NCBI GenBank assembly: GCA_037974965.1
Contig: JBBPFI010000004.1
Coordinates: forward strand, 496,001 to 560,000
From: Dacryopinax spathularia
Lineage: Eukaryota > Basidiomycota > Dacrymycetes > Dacrymycetales > Dacrymycetaceae
DNA length: 64,000 nucleotides
Reading direction: 5' to 3'
This document shows positions 1 through 12,500 of the stretch, piece by piece; within the stretch, counting starts at the first letter, position 1, and every line of letters begins with the position of its first letter. The notes beneath the pieces were generated by a model, which searched no databases, was not told the origin of the DNA, and worked only from the letters and a program-made list of their open reading frames with translations. Made by a program: the position numbers and the translations under genes.

Positions 1-127
1 GGGAAGTCAGTCGCTTATTACTGTACACTTCGTTTCACTTCGGACGAGTCAGCTTCTTACTACTCTGGTCAACCTCAACATCAAATACCTGGGGTAACGA
101 TTTCTCGACAAGAAGGGAGAAAGGTAG

Positions 128-2025
128 ATGGATATCAACGTTAGTCCTGTCGAACGCTCTTGGTCGCGCGAGTGCATGACTCTGATCTTCCCCTGCGTAG
201 TCGCTCACCCCCAACCCTACCCTCAAACGGGTGCAAGACGCCCTCATCGACCGTCATCTGGGCAACTGCATCCCCGTCTACCTCGAGCTCCCCGCCGACC
301 TACTAACACCATGCATGGCCTACCTCCGCGTCGCAAAAGACGCCAGGTACTCGTTCTTGTTGGAGTCGGTCATTGCGGGGGAGAATGTTGCGCGGTATAG
401 CTTTATTGGGGCTGGTATACTCGTTGCCCTTGGATTGGGGTTGTGAAGATTGATCGATGGTGGTAGATCCGTTAAGAGTTATCAAGACGGGCCCGGGCTT
501 GGACTATGAAGGCGACCCCATCATCCCCTTACAAAAAGAACTGTCCATGTACAAATACGTCAAGATCCCCGAGATCCCCACCTTCACCGGTATGCCCCCC
601 CTTCCCTCCCGGCCACCTCTCTCCTCAACCCGGATCTAACATCTTCGCCTTAGGTGGAGCGATCGGATACGTGTCATACGACTGCGTGCAGTACTTTGAG
701 CCCAAAACAGCTCGCCCGCTGCGCGACCCATTGGGGATCCCAGAAGCGTTCTTCATGCTGTGCGACACCATAATCGTATTCGACCACCTCTACCAAAACA
801 TCAAGGTCGTCTCGCACGTCTTTGCGCACGCTACCTCCCGCTCCGACTTGCCAATCCTATACGAGACCGCCGTGGCGAAATGTCGACGAGTGGCACGGAT
901 GGTGCTGAGCCCTTATACGCCCACCGTTAAGCAGCCCCCGATCGTATTGGACCAAAAACCAGTCTCGAACGTCGGCAAAGAAGGGTACGAGCGATTCGTC
1001 ACCGAGCTCAAGAAGCACATAGTAGCGGGGGACATCATCCAAGCCGTCCCCTCGCAGCGCCTCGCAAAACCGACAACGCTCGCGCCGTTCAATGCCTATC
1101 GGCACTTGAGACAGGTCAACCCGAGTCCGTATATGTTTTTCTTGGATTGTGGGGATGTGCAGCTTGTTGGGGCGAGTCCGGAGACGCTGTGTAAGGTGTC
1201 GAGGAATAAGGTGGAGAATCATGCGATTGCGGGGACTGTGAGGAGGGGGAAGACGCCGAAAGGTGCGTGTCATTCCACCTCTCTCTCACTCATTACGCCC
1301 TCTCTGCTCCTATCATCATATTGCCTCTCTCGCGGAGGCACTGTGCTGATGCTGGAGTAGAGGATGAAGAACTCGGCGCGCAACTGCTCGCCTCGGAAAA
1401 GGACAGGGCAGAGCATATCATGCTCGTCGACCTTGCGCGGAACGACGTCAACAGAGTGTGCAAGCCCGAGACGGTCAAAGTCGAAGAGCTCATGAAGCTC
1501 AAGAGATACTCGCACGTCATCCATCTTAGCAGTACTGTTACAGGCGAGCTCAGACCAGGAAAAACGAGGTATGACACACATATACTGGTGAGTGAGTAAG
1601 GCAGATGAGCTGAATGGTGGGCGCGTGGCAGGTTCGACGCCTTCCGCTCCATCTTCCCCGCCGGCACGGTCTCCGGCGCCCCCAAAATCAAAGCCATCGA
1701 GCTCGTCTCCTCGCTCGAGCAAGAACGGCGCGGCGTCTACGCGGGCGCCGTGGGGCGATTCGACTTTGCGAGCGACGAGATGGACACGTGCATCGCCATA
1801 CGGACGATGACGTTCAAGGATGGGGTCGTGTACTTCCAGGCTGGGGGGGGGATCGTGTATGATAGTGTGGAGGAGGATGAGTGGGTGGAGACGCTTAATA
1901 AGCTGAGGGCGAATGTGAAGACTATTGAGGAGGCGGAGAGTGAGCGCTTTCCACATCCTATTGGCTTGCACGGGAGCTGACGAATGTGTGCAGAATATCA
2001 TTACGCTCTGCAGAACCCGCAATAG
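128..2025 (+). CDS. TRP2: Anthranilate synthase component I (chorismate to anthranilate, tryptophan pathway)
   Basis: Catalyses the first committed step of tryptophan synthesis, making anthranilate from chorismate with ammonia supplied by a glutamine amidotransferase partner. Seven exons can be read: 128-139, 201-414, 467-589, 654-1262, 1361-1568, 1632-1939 and 1994-2025. Phases agree throughout and give 501 residues, normal for fungal TRP2. The N-terminal feedback-binding region includes LLES and RYSFIGADP; the chorismate-binding core includes [32 protein letters not shown] and [14 protein letters not shown]. There is no fused amidotransferase or TrpC/TrpF domain. The start is chosen because exon 2 is closed upstream by a stop and a 12-nt first exon (Met-Asp-Ile-Asn) splices to it in phase; the C-terminal exon (KYHYALQ) is also short. 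The family call is secure; the tiny first exon is inferred. Confidence 0.93.
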
Positions 2026-2115
2026 ATAGAAGTTGGGATGGGATAGTGGTAGCTAGCAATGCAGATTAATAGCATACCCTGCGAATGCTCTTACGTCGTA
2101 CTATACTCGGCACGA

Positions 2116-3264
2116 CTACTGCATATGCGGCGGCCTTTCGTACTCCCACTGCCTTTGGTACTCAAACTGGGTCGTCTCCCCCGCCCTCTTCGCCGCCTCT
2201 TCCAACCTCTTCGCCTCCTCCTGCGCCCTCTTCTGCCCTTCCCGCGCGGCGACGCTCAGCACGCCCGCGATCAGCTCGACCGTCCGCAGACTCTCATCAT
2301 TCGCCGGAATAGCATACGTCACGATCCTCGGGTCCGTATCCGTGTCCACTATCCCGATCGTAGGGATCATAGCGGTATGACACTCCCTGATCGGGCCCAG
2401 GTTCTGCTTCGGGTTCAGGAAGATCGCGCAGTCAGGCAGGTAGTCGCCCTCGTAGATCTCGTCCCCTAGCATCGTACCGGCGTTCGTGAACGTGCCGGGC
2501 ACCCATTCGTTGGAGACGTGGAACGATCGCTGGCCGACGCGCTCCGACGCTCGCCGGGCGGCCTTTCTGATGCCGTCCACGTCGGTGCCGACGAAAAGGA
2601 TCGTCCCGCCCTGCTGCGCGAGGAGGCGGACGAAGTTGGCCGCGCGGCGGAACATGGCCAAAGTGTGGTCGAGGTCGATGATGTTCACATTTGCGCGCCG
2701 GCCGTAGATGTACGGAAGGTAGGTGGACCGGGTACGCTGTTTTGTGTGGCCTAGGTGCGCGCCGGCCGCCATTAGGGCGGAGATTGTTAGTTCGGAGGGA
2801 CCGATAGGCCGGTTGAGGGTGTGGAAGGGCTGGAAAGTCGTGTCTTTGTTTTGGGTCGAGCCGAGGGGGGTGAACATATCCACTGTTGCGCATACATTAG
2901 CATTCTGCATAGTTATGAGGGGAAAGAAGACGCACCGAGCATCTTCCTCTTCCTCCTTGCATGCACTCTCTCAGCCCATTTCTCGGGGAGGACGGAAGGG
3001 TCGAATTCGTCTTTCTCGAACGACGCAGTGGACTGTTCGCCCTGGTCGTTGTTGGGCTCTTGTGAGCCGGTGAGGGGTTCGGAGGTGGTAGTGAGATGGT
3101 TATCGACTGTGTAGGTTGAGGCGTATCCTACGCGTGGGTCAGTGGATTGTTATGATTGATAGGTTGGATGGATGCTCACGCTTTGACTGTGATGATAAGC
3201 GTGAATATGAGGTGGTTAATTGTCTTATTGTTGACGATGACCCATTTCTGAGTATAGCGGCCAT
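2116..3264 (-). CDS. MRP4: Mitochondrial small-subunit ribosomal protein uS2m
   Basis: Structural protein of the mitochondrial 37S ribosomal subunit, uS2 (bacterial RpsB) family. The first exon from 3264 encodes a basic, Ser/Thr-rich N-terminus (MAAILRNGSSSTIRQL...) typical of a mitochondrial presequence. Exon 2 starts near 3129 and is acidic; the third exon carries the uS2 core: LMAAGAHLGHTK, YLPYIYGRRANVNIIDLD, LFVGTD and PTIGIVDTDTDPRIVTYAIP with NDES just after. Apparent upstream ATGs near 2910 lie in the second intron and are not starts. The tail is Glu/Arg-rich. It is divergent from SSB1 and shares a roughly 310-bp promoter with it, so two translation genes are arranged head to head. 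It is convergent with TRP2, with 90 bp between the two stops. Confidence 0.92.
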
Positions 3265-3578
3265 TTGAGGGTAACAGGTGCAACCAAGTACTTACAGTAC
3301 ACAGACGATGCGCCTGACCTGTTACCTGACCCCCCACCGTCCGCGCCTCCGAAAGGGACTTTTCCCGAAATTGGAATTTGGGGGAACCGCCCTTTCACTT
3401 TTTGCTTCCGTCGTATTGTGTCCCAACTTTTTTTCAGCACCGCTCCGCCCGCTCTCTTTTTACCGACATCGCCGTCGTCGTCCCCTTCTCCTTCACTCCA
3501 CCCCATCCTACTCTCTCTCTCCCCCTCTCTCCTTCCCTTCCTACCACCACCTACCTCCTTACTACCTAATACTACAAC
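3265..3578. promoter_or_regulatory. Bidirectional promoter between MRP4 and SSB1
   Basis: These 314 bp separate the divergent starts of MRP4 and SSB1. Positions 3362-3369 read TTCCCGAA, which fits the inverted GAA units of a heat-shock element, followed by another GAA near 3374. On the SSB1 side, about 3470-3560 is strongly CT-rich, a common feature just upstream of highly expressed fungal genes. No clear TATA box is seen. Regulation by Hsf1 is inferred from the motif only. Confidence 0.5.
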
Positions 3579-5495
3579 ATGTCTGCTGAGGATGTCTTCG
3601 ATGGTGCTATTGGCATCGACTTGGGTACGACCTACTCGTAAGCATTCTGCTCTCTTTTGTCATCCATCGCCAGCTGGAGCGAAATTTGCTAACTTGCCTT
3701 TCATCAAAGATGCGTCGGTGTCTGGCAAAACGACCGTGTCGAGATCATCGCCAACGACCAGGGCAACCGGACCACACCGTCCTACGTCGCGTTCAACGAG
3801 AACGAGCGTCTGATCGGGGATGCGGCCAAGAACCAGAGCGCGATGAACCCGTACAACACCGTGTTCGATGCGAAGCGGTTGATCGGCCGCAGGTTCGACG
3901 ACCCCGAGGTGAAGAAGGACATGCAGCACTGGCCGTTCAAGGTCGTCGATAAGGACGGGTCGCCCTTCATCGAGGTGCAGTACCTTGGCGAGACCAAGAC
4001 GTTCTCCCCGCAGGAGATCTCGTCCATGGTGTTGCTCAAGATGAAGGAGACGGCCGAGGCCAAGCTCGGCAAGACGGTCAAGAAGGCCGTCATTACCGTG
4101 CCTGCCTACTTCAACGACTCGCAGCGTCTGGCGACCAAGGACGCCGGTACGATCGCCGGCCTTGACGTCCTCCGTATCATCAACGAGCCCACTGCTGCCG
4201 CCATCGCGTACGGTCTTGACCAAAAGTCGAAGGAGGAGAAGAACGTGCTCATCTTCGATCTCGGTGGTGGGACGTTCGATGTCTCCCTGCTGAACATTAC
4301 CGGTGGTGTCTTCGCCGTCAAGGCCACGGCCGGTGACACCCATCTCGGCGGTGAGGATTTCGACAACGCTTTGCTCGAGCACTTCAAGGCCGAGTTCAAG
4401 CGCAAGACCAAGCTCGACATCTCCGATGACGCCCGTGCTCTCCGTCGTTTACGGTCTGCGTGCGAGCGTGCGAAGCGCACCCTCTCCAGCGTCACCCAGA
4501 CCACCGTCGAGGTCGACTCGCTCTACCAGGGCGAGGACTTTTCCGCCAACATCACCCGTGCCCGGTTCGAGGAGATCAACGCTGCGACGTTCAGGAGCAC
4601 GCTCGACCCCGTCGAGAAAGTGCTCAAGGACGCCAAGATGCCGCGCGAGCGGGTGAACGACATTGTCCTTGTAGGCGGGTCCACGCGTATACCCAAGATC
4701 CAGTCGCTCGTCTCCGAGTACTTTGGTGGCCGCCAGCTGAACAAGTCGATCAACCCTGACGAGGCTGTCGCGTACGGTGCTGCTGTCCAGGCCGCTGTCC
4801 TCACTGGCCAGACGAGCGACAAGACTGCCGACCTCCTCCTGCTCGACGTTGCCCCGCTCTCCCTTGGTGTCGCCATGCAGGGCGACGTCTTCGGTGTCGT
4901 CGTCCCGCGGAACACGCCCATCCCGACGAACAAGTCCCGCACGTTCACGACCGTCGAGGACAACCAAACGACCGTCACGTTCCCCGTGTACGAGGGCGAG
5001 CGGACGCAATGCCGGGACAACCGGCTCCTTGGCGAGTTCGAGCTCACCGGCATCCCGCCCATGCCGCGCGGGCAAGCCGAGCTCGTCACGACGTTCGAAG
5101 TCGACGCGAACGGTCTGCTCAAGGTCACGGCCATGGACCGCGCGTCCGGGCGCAAGGCCTCGATCAGCATCACCAACTCTGTCGGGCGACTCTCGTCCGC
5201 CGAGATCGACCAGATGATCAAGGATGCCGAGCAGTTCAAGCAAGCCGACAAGGACTTCTCCGCGCGGCACGAGGCGAAATCCGACCTCGAGGCGTACATC
5301 CACCAGGTCGAGCAGACAATCACCTCCCCCGAGATCGGCATGAAGATCAAGCGGGGCGCGAAGACCCAGGTCGAGTCCGAGCTCGCGAAGGCGCTCGAGA
5401 AGCTCGAGCTGGAGGACTCGACCGCGGAGGAGCTGAAGAAGGCCCAGCTTGGCGTGAGGCGTGCGCTCCAGAAGGCCACCGCTGGCATCCGGTAA
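3579..5495 (+). CDS. SSB1: Ribosome-associated Hsp70 chaperone, Ssb type
   Basis: Cytosolic Hsp70 that binds nascent chains at the ribosome together with the ribosome-associated complex. Two exons, 3579-3637 and 3710-5495, give 614 residues, matching the family length. The ATPase domain shows [57 protein letters not shown] and [12 protein letters not shown]; the substrate-binding domain shows [20 protein letters not shown] and [12 protein letters not shown]. The C-terminus ends in a short helical lid without the EEVD motif of Ssa-type Hsp70s and without an ER signal or HDEL, which fits Ssb. The N-terminus ([16 protein letters not shown]) is also Ssb-like. Only one intron, early in the gene, and strong codon bias suggest high expression. 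Confidence 0.95.
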
Positions 5496-5878
5496 ACGCC
5501 TCGCCTTGGCTTGTGCGTGGTAGCCGTCTCTTGGGCGGGCGGCGCGGGGAGTTGTTTGCTGTTGGTTGCTTTTCCGTCTCACAAAATGATCTTGCATGTG
5601 CATTTGTAGGTGCCCATGTGTTATGATAGGTCTCGCTTTGCTTCATTACGCACTGTTTCGCTCCGAGTCTCAATGCATGATGTGAATATCCAACCATGTC
5701 CCAGCGCTTGAGCAGAGTGATATGGGACGAAATCGATATTGACCGATATGCTAAGTATGTGCGATATACATATACAAAATGTGCGGTAACATAGGCTGCC
5801 ATGCGAGGTCCTCTGAATGCCCTTCTTCAGGCTACAGTCATAGAAATGCCAGCTCCAGCGCTCGTCTACAAACGAAAG
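5496..5878. other. Convergent 3' intergenic region (SSB1 / CAF-1)
   Basis: This 383-bp gap lies between two genes that point toward each other. It should hold both 3' UTRs. AT content rises around 5690-5790. I see no ORF with coding character, no RNA gene and no repeat. Confidence 0.6.
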
Positions 5879-8615
5879 TCAGCTAGAGCCCCAAACGATG
5901 GGTGGTCTGGAGCATACCCAAGCCTCGTCCAGGACCTTCCAAACCTTCTTCTCCTTCACGCACACCTCCTTGAGCTTCGCGTCGATCGCATTCTTCTTCA
6001 CGCCAAGATGCTTGAAGCTCGTGAACAGATCTTCTAACAGGACAGGCCGGGGCTTGGTGCTGCCTTCGATGGCTTGCAACAGTGCGGCCAGGTGTTGTTC
6101 GGGGAAAGGATGCTTCGGAGGTGGGACGGCCCCTTTTGCCTTTGCTGCGCTGTCTGCTGCGGCCGCGATGGACGTCTGTTCGGTAGCAGATTGTCCTGCA
6201 GCAGAAGCATCGGCCTTCTGCTCCTGCGGAGGGGCAGCGGTAGAGGCTTCAGGCCCTAATGTCGGTGTAACATATGTGAACGGATCGATGGGGAATGGTA
6301 GATCTGTAGGCTTTCGTCAGACTAGGTTACAGCCTGGCAGGCGTTTCACTCACCATTCAGGAAGTGGATTCGATAGTCAAGGAGAGTCTGCTCGCAGACC
6401 CCGATAGTCTCTTCAACGCAGGGTCCTTTCGCATAGGGAATCAAGGGGGTGATGATCTTTCGTCGCTTGGTCTTCTGCTCCTTCTCCGCGTCTGCTTTTC
6501 GCTTCGGCGGCGGCACCGGCCAGTCGAATTCAGGCGGTGGGGAGGTAGGCCGTTCGCCTTCTTCGATTTCCTCGTCGTCATCGACCATCCAACCGGCAAA
6601 CTCATCTTCTTCCTCGTCGGAGTCCAGCTCGGGGGTGGCCGAGCCACTGTCGCTCATCACGTCTTCACCGCCTTCCTCTTCCTCATTCCAGTCATCTCCA
6701 CTGTCGTAAGAATAATCCAGAGTAGCAATATCCCGAGCGAATGGTGCTCTAGGACCGACAACGGCGGATGACTTTGTCCACGTACCGAAGTACGCGGGTC
6801 GGACATTGTCATGGAATTGTAGAAGCTTGACTGGAACGTTGCGGCCGGCCTTCAACCGTCCGCGCAGTTGCCGAACCAGTCGATCGTCTCCGTTTACTTC
6901 GGCTTCCGTGATTTGCGCTACGACATCACGCACGCAATAACGTGGTGCAGACTTCCAAGTAGTTGTGGATCGGACAAGCCGTCGAGAAGATGGCACCCCA
7001 GCTAGGAAGTCGCTGAGTAAATCTGCTGAAGGGTTAGCGGTTCATTCCGGTGTGGGCCTGCCAGGAACCTCACATTTCGCACTACATGATCTATCCATAT
7101 CCTCCATCACGATATCTCCTTCTGAGTCCAGGACGATAGGGCCTTCCTTTGCTTTCCGCGGACTGAAGGCATTGACAGGAGCCAGTTCAACGTCTTTCTT
7201 CACGACGAAAGGCTGAAAATGACGATCGAAGTCTGACTTGGACGAGGAAGGCTTGAACATCGCAGCAATGGGCTTCACAACCGTCTTGCCCTTGCTCTTG
7301 CCTAGCCACGCGGTCATACTAGCGGCTGCTTTGGCTTGTTCCTGCAGGAATGGAATAAGATATATCAACGCGCGTGTGCGGAAACTGCTCACTTCGCCCT
7401 TTTTCTTCTTCTGCGACATTTTTTCTGATACTTTTTCCTGTTTCTCCTTAGCAGCCGCAAGTTGTTCAGGATCCATCATCTTGCGAGGCCGAATAATCGT
7501 CTTCTTGGCGCTGTCGGCCGTAGACTGAGCCGTCTACATATTCGTCAGGCATGTTGCCGGGATTGACATGGCACAAACTATACCTTTGGTGTCTCAAGAG
7601 ACTTTGTCCTGTTTTCAGGGGTCAAATTCTCCTTCCCTTCCGATTTGGGGGTCTTCTCTGGAGCCTTGATCCCACCGTTCTTGAGCATGTCCTTCAGCGA
7701 CACCTTCTCCTTATTCGGAAGGAGCTTGCCGAGCTCTGCGTCCGACAATGTAGATAGCAGCATACCGACATCACTCTTTGCCTGCAACATCACGATCTGA
7801 ATAAGGTCATCAAGGAGGCGTGAAGATAAAGACAGACCTGCTCGCGCTCGGCTCTTCGCTTGATTGCCTTTTCTCGCACATCCGCCGGTAACATCTCCCA
7901 ATCCCTGACCTCCCATCTCCAAATCGATAAGGCAGCCCCCGCACCATCCACGCCATAGTTGACCCTTTCGCAAACCGTCCCAATCGCCTGCTCGAGAATA
8001 GGCAAAGGTAGCTTAGCAGAGTCTTCGCTCTCCGTCTCCTCCTCTTCGGCTAATGTCTCCGGCAGCAGGGTCGATTTCATTCGTTTCGCAAGGGCGGGGC
8101 CAGTTTTGTCACTGGGATCGCGTGAGTATTGGACGGCGCCTCATCTACCATTTGGTCACCTTTCAAAAGCCAGCTTTGCTACCAGTGGGAGATGGGCGTC
8201 AGGTATAGATGTTAAAGGTTCGGTCTGAGCTTGTAGCATCTCGTTGAACGCGACCATCTCTGTCAACGGCCGAATTAGTCCAGCCCATCATGCCAGAAGA
8301 TAGACGCGCACCCTTCATGGTAGCCATCATCCTCTCCAGCGGCAGCAGCTTCTGCTTCAAGACCAGCTTTCCACTCTTAAGCTCAACAAGACTCGAAGGT
8401 TTTTCCACTACGGGCGTGCAGAAGGCAAAGGCCTTCTCCGTTTTGGGTGTTTGTACGGGCTCCGTGAGATCGATCATTTCGGGAAATTTTGGAAGAGATT
8501 CGGTCGTAATATCGCCTAAGCGAAGATGGGCATAAGAGCGACACGTCGAGCACTAATACTCACTATGCTGCTGGGGTATTGTCAGATCCACTCTTGCAAC
8601 CTCGACATCCGCCAT
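5879..8615 (-). CDS. Chromatin assembly factor 1 large subunit (p150/Cac1 homolog)
   Basis: Largest subunit of CAF-1, which deposits H3-H4 on newly replicated DNA through contact with PCNA. It starts at 8615 (MADVEVARVDLTIPQ) and is split by several short introns; the last intron is about 6303-6350. The order of parts fits the family: a Lys/Glu-rich stretch around 7420-7480 (AAAKEKQEKVSEKMSQKKKK), then FDRHFQPFVVKKDVELAPVN, then the conserved CAF-1 segment VKLLQFHDNVRPAYFGTWTK, followed by a very acidic region (DWNEEEEGGEDVMS, DDDEEIEEGE) that in CAF-1 binds histones. The C-terminus (LLEDLFTSFKHLGVKKNAI...) resembles the winged-helix end. The symbol is left blank because fungal names differ (CAC1/RLF2). 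It is divergent from the HECT-like gene. Confidence 0.85.
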
Positions 8616-9534
8616 CTTGACTGGCAATGAGCAAAAGAAAGATGGTGGGTGTCGCGGACGGATGCTGTGTGAGGACGGGGATTGCAGGACGCGTTTGGAC
8701 GGTGAGGGGACGCGAGACGCGTCCCGTGTCATCTTTCATTTACCTTTACGTAAGCACATTGCGCCCAGTATGAGGTGATTTATGGGACAAAATACCCGTC
8801 CCTAGCCCTGAGAACCTGTACCACACGCGCTCGTCCGCCCCCCCATTCTCCGAGCATTCACTGTACTCCGGGAGCAATAAATCCCTTCCGCGTGCATTCG
8901 CGTCCGCCGGGGTACACGCCCCCTCCACTCCCTGAACCTCCCCACCCGAATGACGTACCTTGGTGTATACTGCTTCCCTGAGCACTCCCTTCCATTCTGC
9001 CTGACAAGCCTGTACTGGTACGGTCACCTCAGATCGTCAACCCGTCCCCATTCCCCCTGCACTCGCTCGCGTTCTTCCCAAGTCTGGTCCCATTTCTCCA
9101 GTAGCTTGCAAGATGGCGCGCACTTGGACTTCACCCTGGATGAACTCGGCCAGGCCATCATTCACGAGCAGATCATCTTTGATCGGCTTCTGCCGAGTGC
9201 GGATCAACCGGCTTTCCATCACTTGACCGGAAGCTCCCCCTTTCGCTAAAAACAGGATTGATCGTGGACTTTTGGAAGGACATATTGGACGGAGCGGAGC
9301 GATCTTTTCCACGTCGTTGTTCGGCGCATTTGCTCTTCTCCTTCGGTCTGGAAAGAGTTCGTCGACAGCTGCTCGCCTTTTTCGCGTTACTCATTCCATC
9401 CTTCCGCTCGTTCCCCAGTTTGGCTGCACCATTCGTTACTGTTTATCCCTTATCGATTACTATTGGCTCTTCCAATCAGTTCCTATCCACCCATTACCCG
9501 AAGCACCTCAACCAATTGAGCATCGCCTTGCGTC
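8616..9534. other. Intergenic region between CAF-1 gene and HECT-like gene
   Basis: About 0.9 kb separates two divergent genes, so it should include both promoters. Small ORFs on both strands lack coding character. Pyrimidine-rich sequence from about 9290 to 9520 is consistent with a promoter for the downstream plus-strand gene. It marks the left edge of the region where housekeeping genes give way to accessory-type genes. Confidence 0.5.
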
Positions 9535-12500
9535 ATGACGTTTTCACCCAGAGGCCCTCTTCAATGTCTGGATTGCCTATGCTCTCGTTTCACATACTTC
9601 GTGCGTCATCTTACATTTGAATCGGCTTGCTCTCACACTTCACAGACATATCCCGAACCGGACGACTTTCTTCCTACTACCGTTTGTCGATGCGGATGTC
9701 CACTGAACCGGCACCACTTCCCGCTTCCACTTCGGCTTGCATGTCCGGCCACTGGCTGCAAATACTTTTTTAACGTACGCCAGCTGCCTTCACTCTATCA
9801 TGCTCTTTGCTTACGACCTTTCAGCTGTCGCTGACGTGGTCGGCCGAACATACCGAGTGCCAGAACATACGAAGTGACGGAACGACATGTCGGATGGCGT
9901 ACATCCTTCACAGTTGCGGCCCTTTATCACCTGTTGCTTCCCATGTCCTTCAGACATGTCGTCCCCGTGTGCCTAATCATGGAAGCAGTCCCGGGTCACA
10001 CAGGGTGGACGTTTTGACGTCTACATGTGGAGACCCAGGCGGCGTGCAGGATGCAGCGGGCGACTCCAGTACGAGGCAGGTTGCGCATTGCCGGCCCGCG
10101 GTGGTACAGCCTTCATTCCGACCAGCACCACTGCTACGCCGTCTCCATGGCATTCCACTCCAGCCCGTCACCTTCGCTCAGCGCCTGGAAGGCACCGAGC
10201 TCTCCAATGCAAATGACAGTCGGATGGCTGCCTCCGCGCGACACCCACCAATTAGTGGATCACGTCGGCGTCGCAACAGATCATCTATGGCGGCGAGCAG
10301 TACCTCCGTGGGCTTTGGCAATGTCGTTCAACCTGACGGTCAGCAATCTGGCATACACGTAGTCGCTGGCGAAACGCAAGGCGCAGGCACAATGGTCACG
10401 AGTGCGATTGGGATGTCCCGTCGCAACCTATTCTGTGTTGTGGTCTTACCTTGTCCGGTGCGTCGTATATATCAGTTGTTTTGAAGGGATGCTGACTACT
10501 CCCTAGCTTGGTGGGGTCGAGCCCATATTTCCTTTGCGAGATGCGCAAGGACCACAACCATATTCAGGTCTTGGTACGGACGGTCTCACTATGCTGTGTG
10601 AACGTTTTGAGCCTCTTGGCCTTTTGCATGTATTTGATCTTGATCCGCGTACTAGCAACTGGGATCACTTCGACGTCGACATCCGATCCCGCTTGGCTAG
10701 GCACGATCTCACCTTTCCCCCTCCTGCTCAACCTGGCGCCGTCTTAGCTGGGTATGATTCCCGTTTATTCGATTTCGTCCGACCTGGTCCTCGCCAGAAT
10801 AATATACCCGGGGCGTATGCCCCGCAGGGAATTGATCCTCAAACTCCTCTCCAACCTCAGCTCAAACGGATTTACTCCAATTGGTTCCGCCCCGGCAACA
10901 CAGGAGCACGACGGCAGTTTCTCGTCTTCGTCGGTTTGTTAATTTGCTCTCCCATCAGTGCGAAGCTCATTTGCGTATGCAGTTCCGCGTCATGGAATCA
11001 TTCCGGGGCCGCTGGCTGCTACCTTGAATCGAGGGCCTGGTCTGCACCAATGCTTTGTCCGAGTCGCGCTTCACCGGTTGTCGCACTGTAATCCTCTTTA
11101 CGGCCATCCCGATGATAGTTGCTTAGGAAGTGCAACGTGTGTCGTCCCGCCCGCCATGTCTCTCCCTGCCTCGAGTCACGGTGTCATCGTTCCCCAACGT
11201 CGGCGGTTAAGTGATGTCGGCTGCTTTCTCTGAACTGAGGTGACTTCCACTGAATCTTATTACACAGAGTCCTAGTCCCCCCTCCTCACACCGCAGGAGT
11301 GTTGTTCGGCCGCGGCTTTCCCCCTCTCATGATCGGGATCTTGTGCAACCGCCAGATCCACCCGAGGATTCTACACCTTCAGATGACAGCTCGACCAGCT
11401 TACCAAGTGTCCGTGCTGTTCTGGAGGCGGAGCTCAGAAGTCTGCGAGAGTTCGGAGTTCCCTCAATCGCGGCTCGTAAGCCAACCAACTTTGCTACTCT
11501 CTCTCGCGGCCATCCGTTTAACATCCTTGAGTAGAACAACCCAATAATACCGTACCAATGACCCCTCCCATAGGGAACGCCCTTCCGGTCTCTACTCCAT
11601 CGCAGCCGCGAACCCCGCAAGTCAACATTCCTCAGCCACGTCCCAGTTTGACTTCCACGCCGACTTCGACACTCGCCCCCCAACCGCGTCCTGCAGGAAT
11701 TAGTCCTGCGACTATAACGAGGCATGCTCAACGAGCCACTCCACGGGTTTCACCCCCCCTTGGGGCCCGTGAGCGGCCGATAGAAATACACTCTCATGGT
11801 ACACCTTCACCTTTACTGCTCTTCTCGTCCCCCGGGAGGCGGGACTTCATCGATCTGTCTGCGCTAAGCTCACCGTCAAGGTCGGATGAGGAGTTTGGCG
11901 GTTTTACAGTTGATCCACATTCTGAAGGAGAAAGTGACAGCTTCACAGATTGCGGGTCGGAGGATAGTAAGTGCTCCATACACATCCCCCCGGGGAACAT
12001 GCATTAACAGAATTAGCCTGGCGACCGGCTTCCTTAGGAACCCCTTCATATCGCCTCTCAGTGGTGCAATGGTTGACGCGGGCTCGCACTCTCATGGAGG
12101 CTCCCCCTCCCCCTCTGAACTACACGTTTTCAGCAGCGATACCCCCTGGGCAGTCCCGCACAGATACGGAGGCGGCCTTCGAGGCTCTCGGCACTGACCT
12201 GGCGCAGCAGCTCTACAAGGCACTGCGCGTCACATACCGATCGCCAGATCTACCTGGTGGAGAGCCACGAGAAAATTCTACTTCCAAGAAGAGGTTATCC
12301 GAATGGCTATGTCGCCTCACGCCTGAGCATTTTCGAGTAGACATGTGCGTGCCTTATAGATGGTTATTAGCTCGGCTGATGACACTAGCAGACTTGCCCC
12401 TATCACCCGCTCTGTCATTACATCCGGGAACGGTCCCGCGCGTGTCACACTGTTTCGCATGCTTCAGCAATATCTGGCTATCCGTCCTGCGTCACACTCG

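Noticed and set aside
4449-5603. A 384-codon minus-strand frame over SSB1
   Set aside because: It is the antisense shadow of a strongly biased, GC-rich coding exon; composition is Leu/Arg/Asp-rich without motifs.
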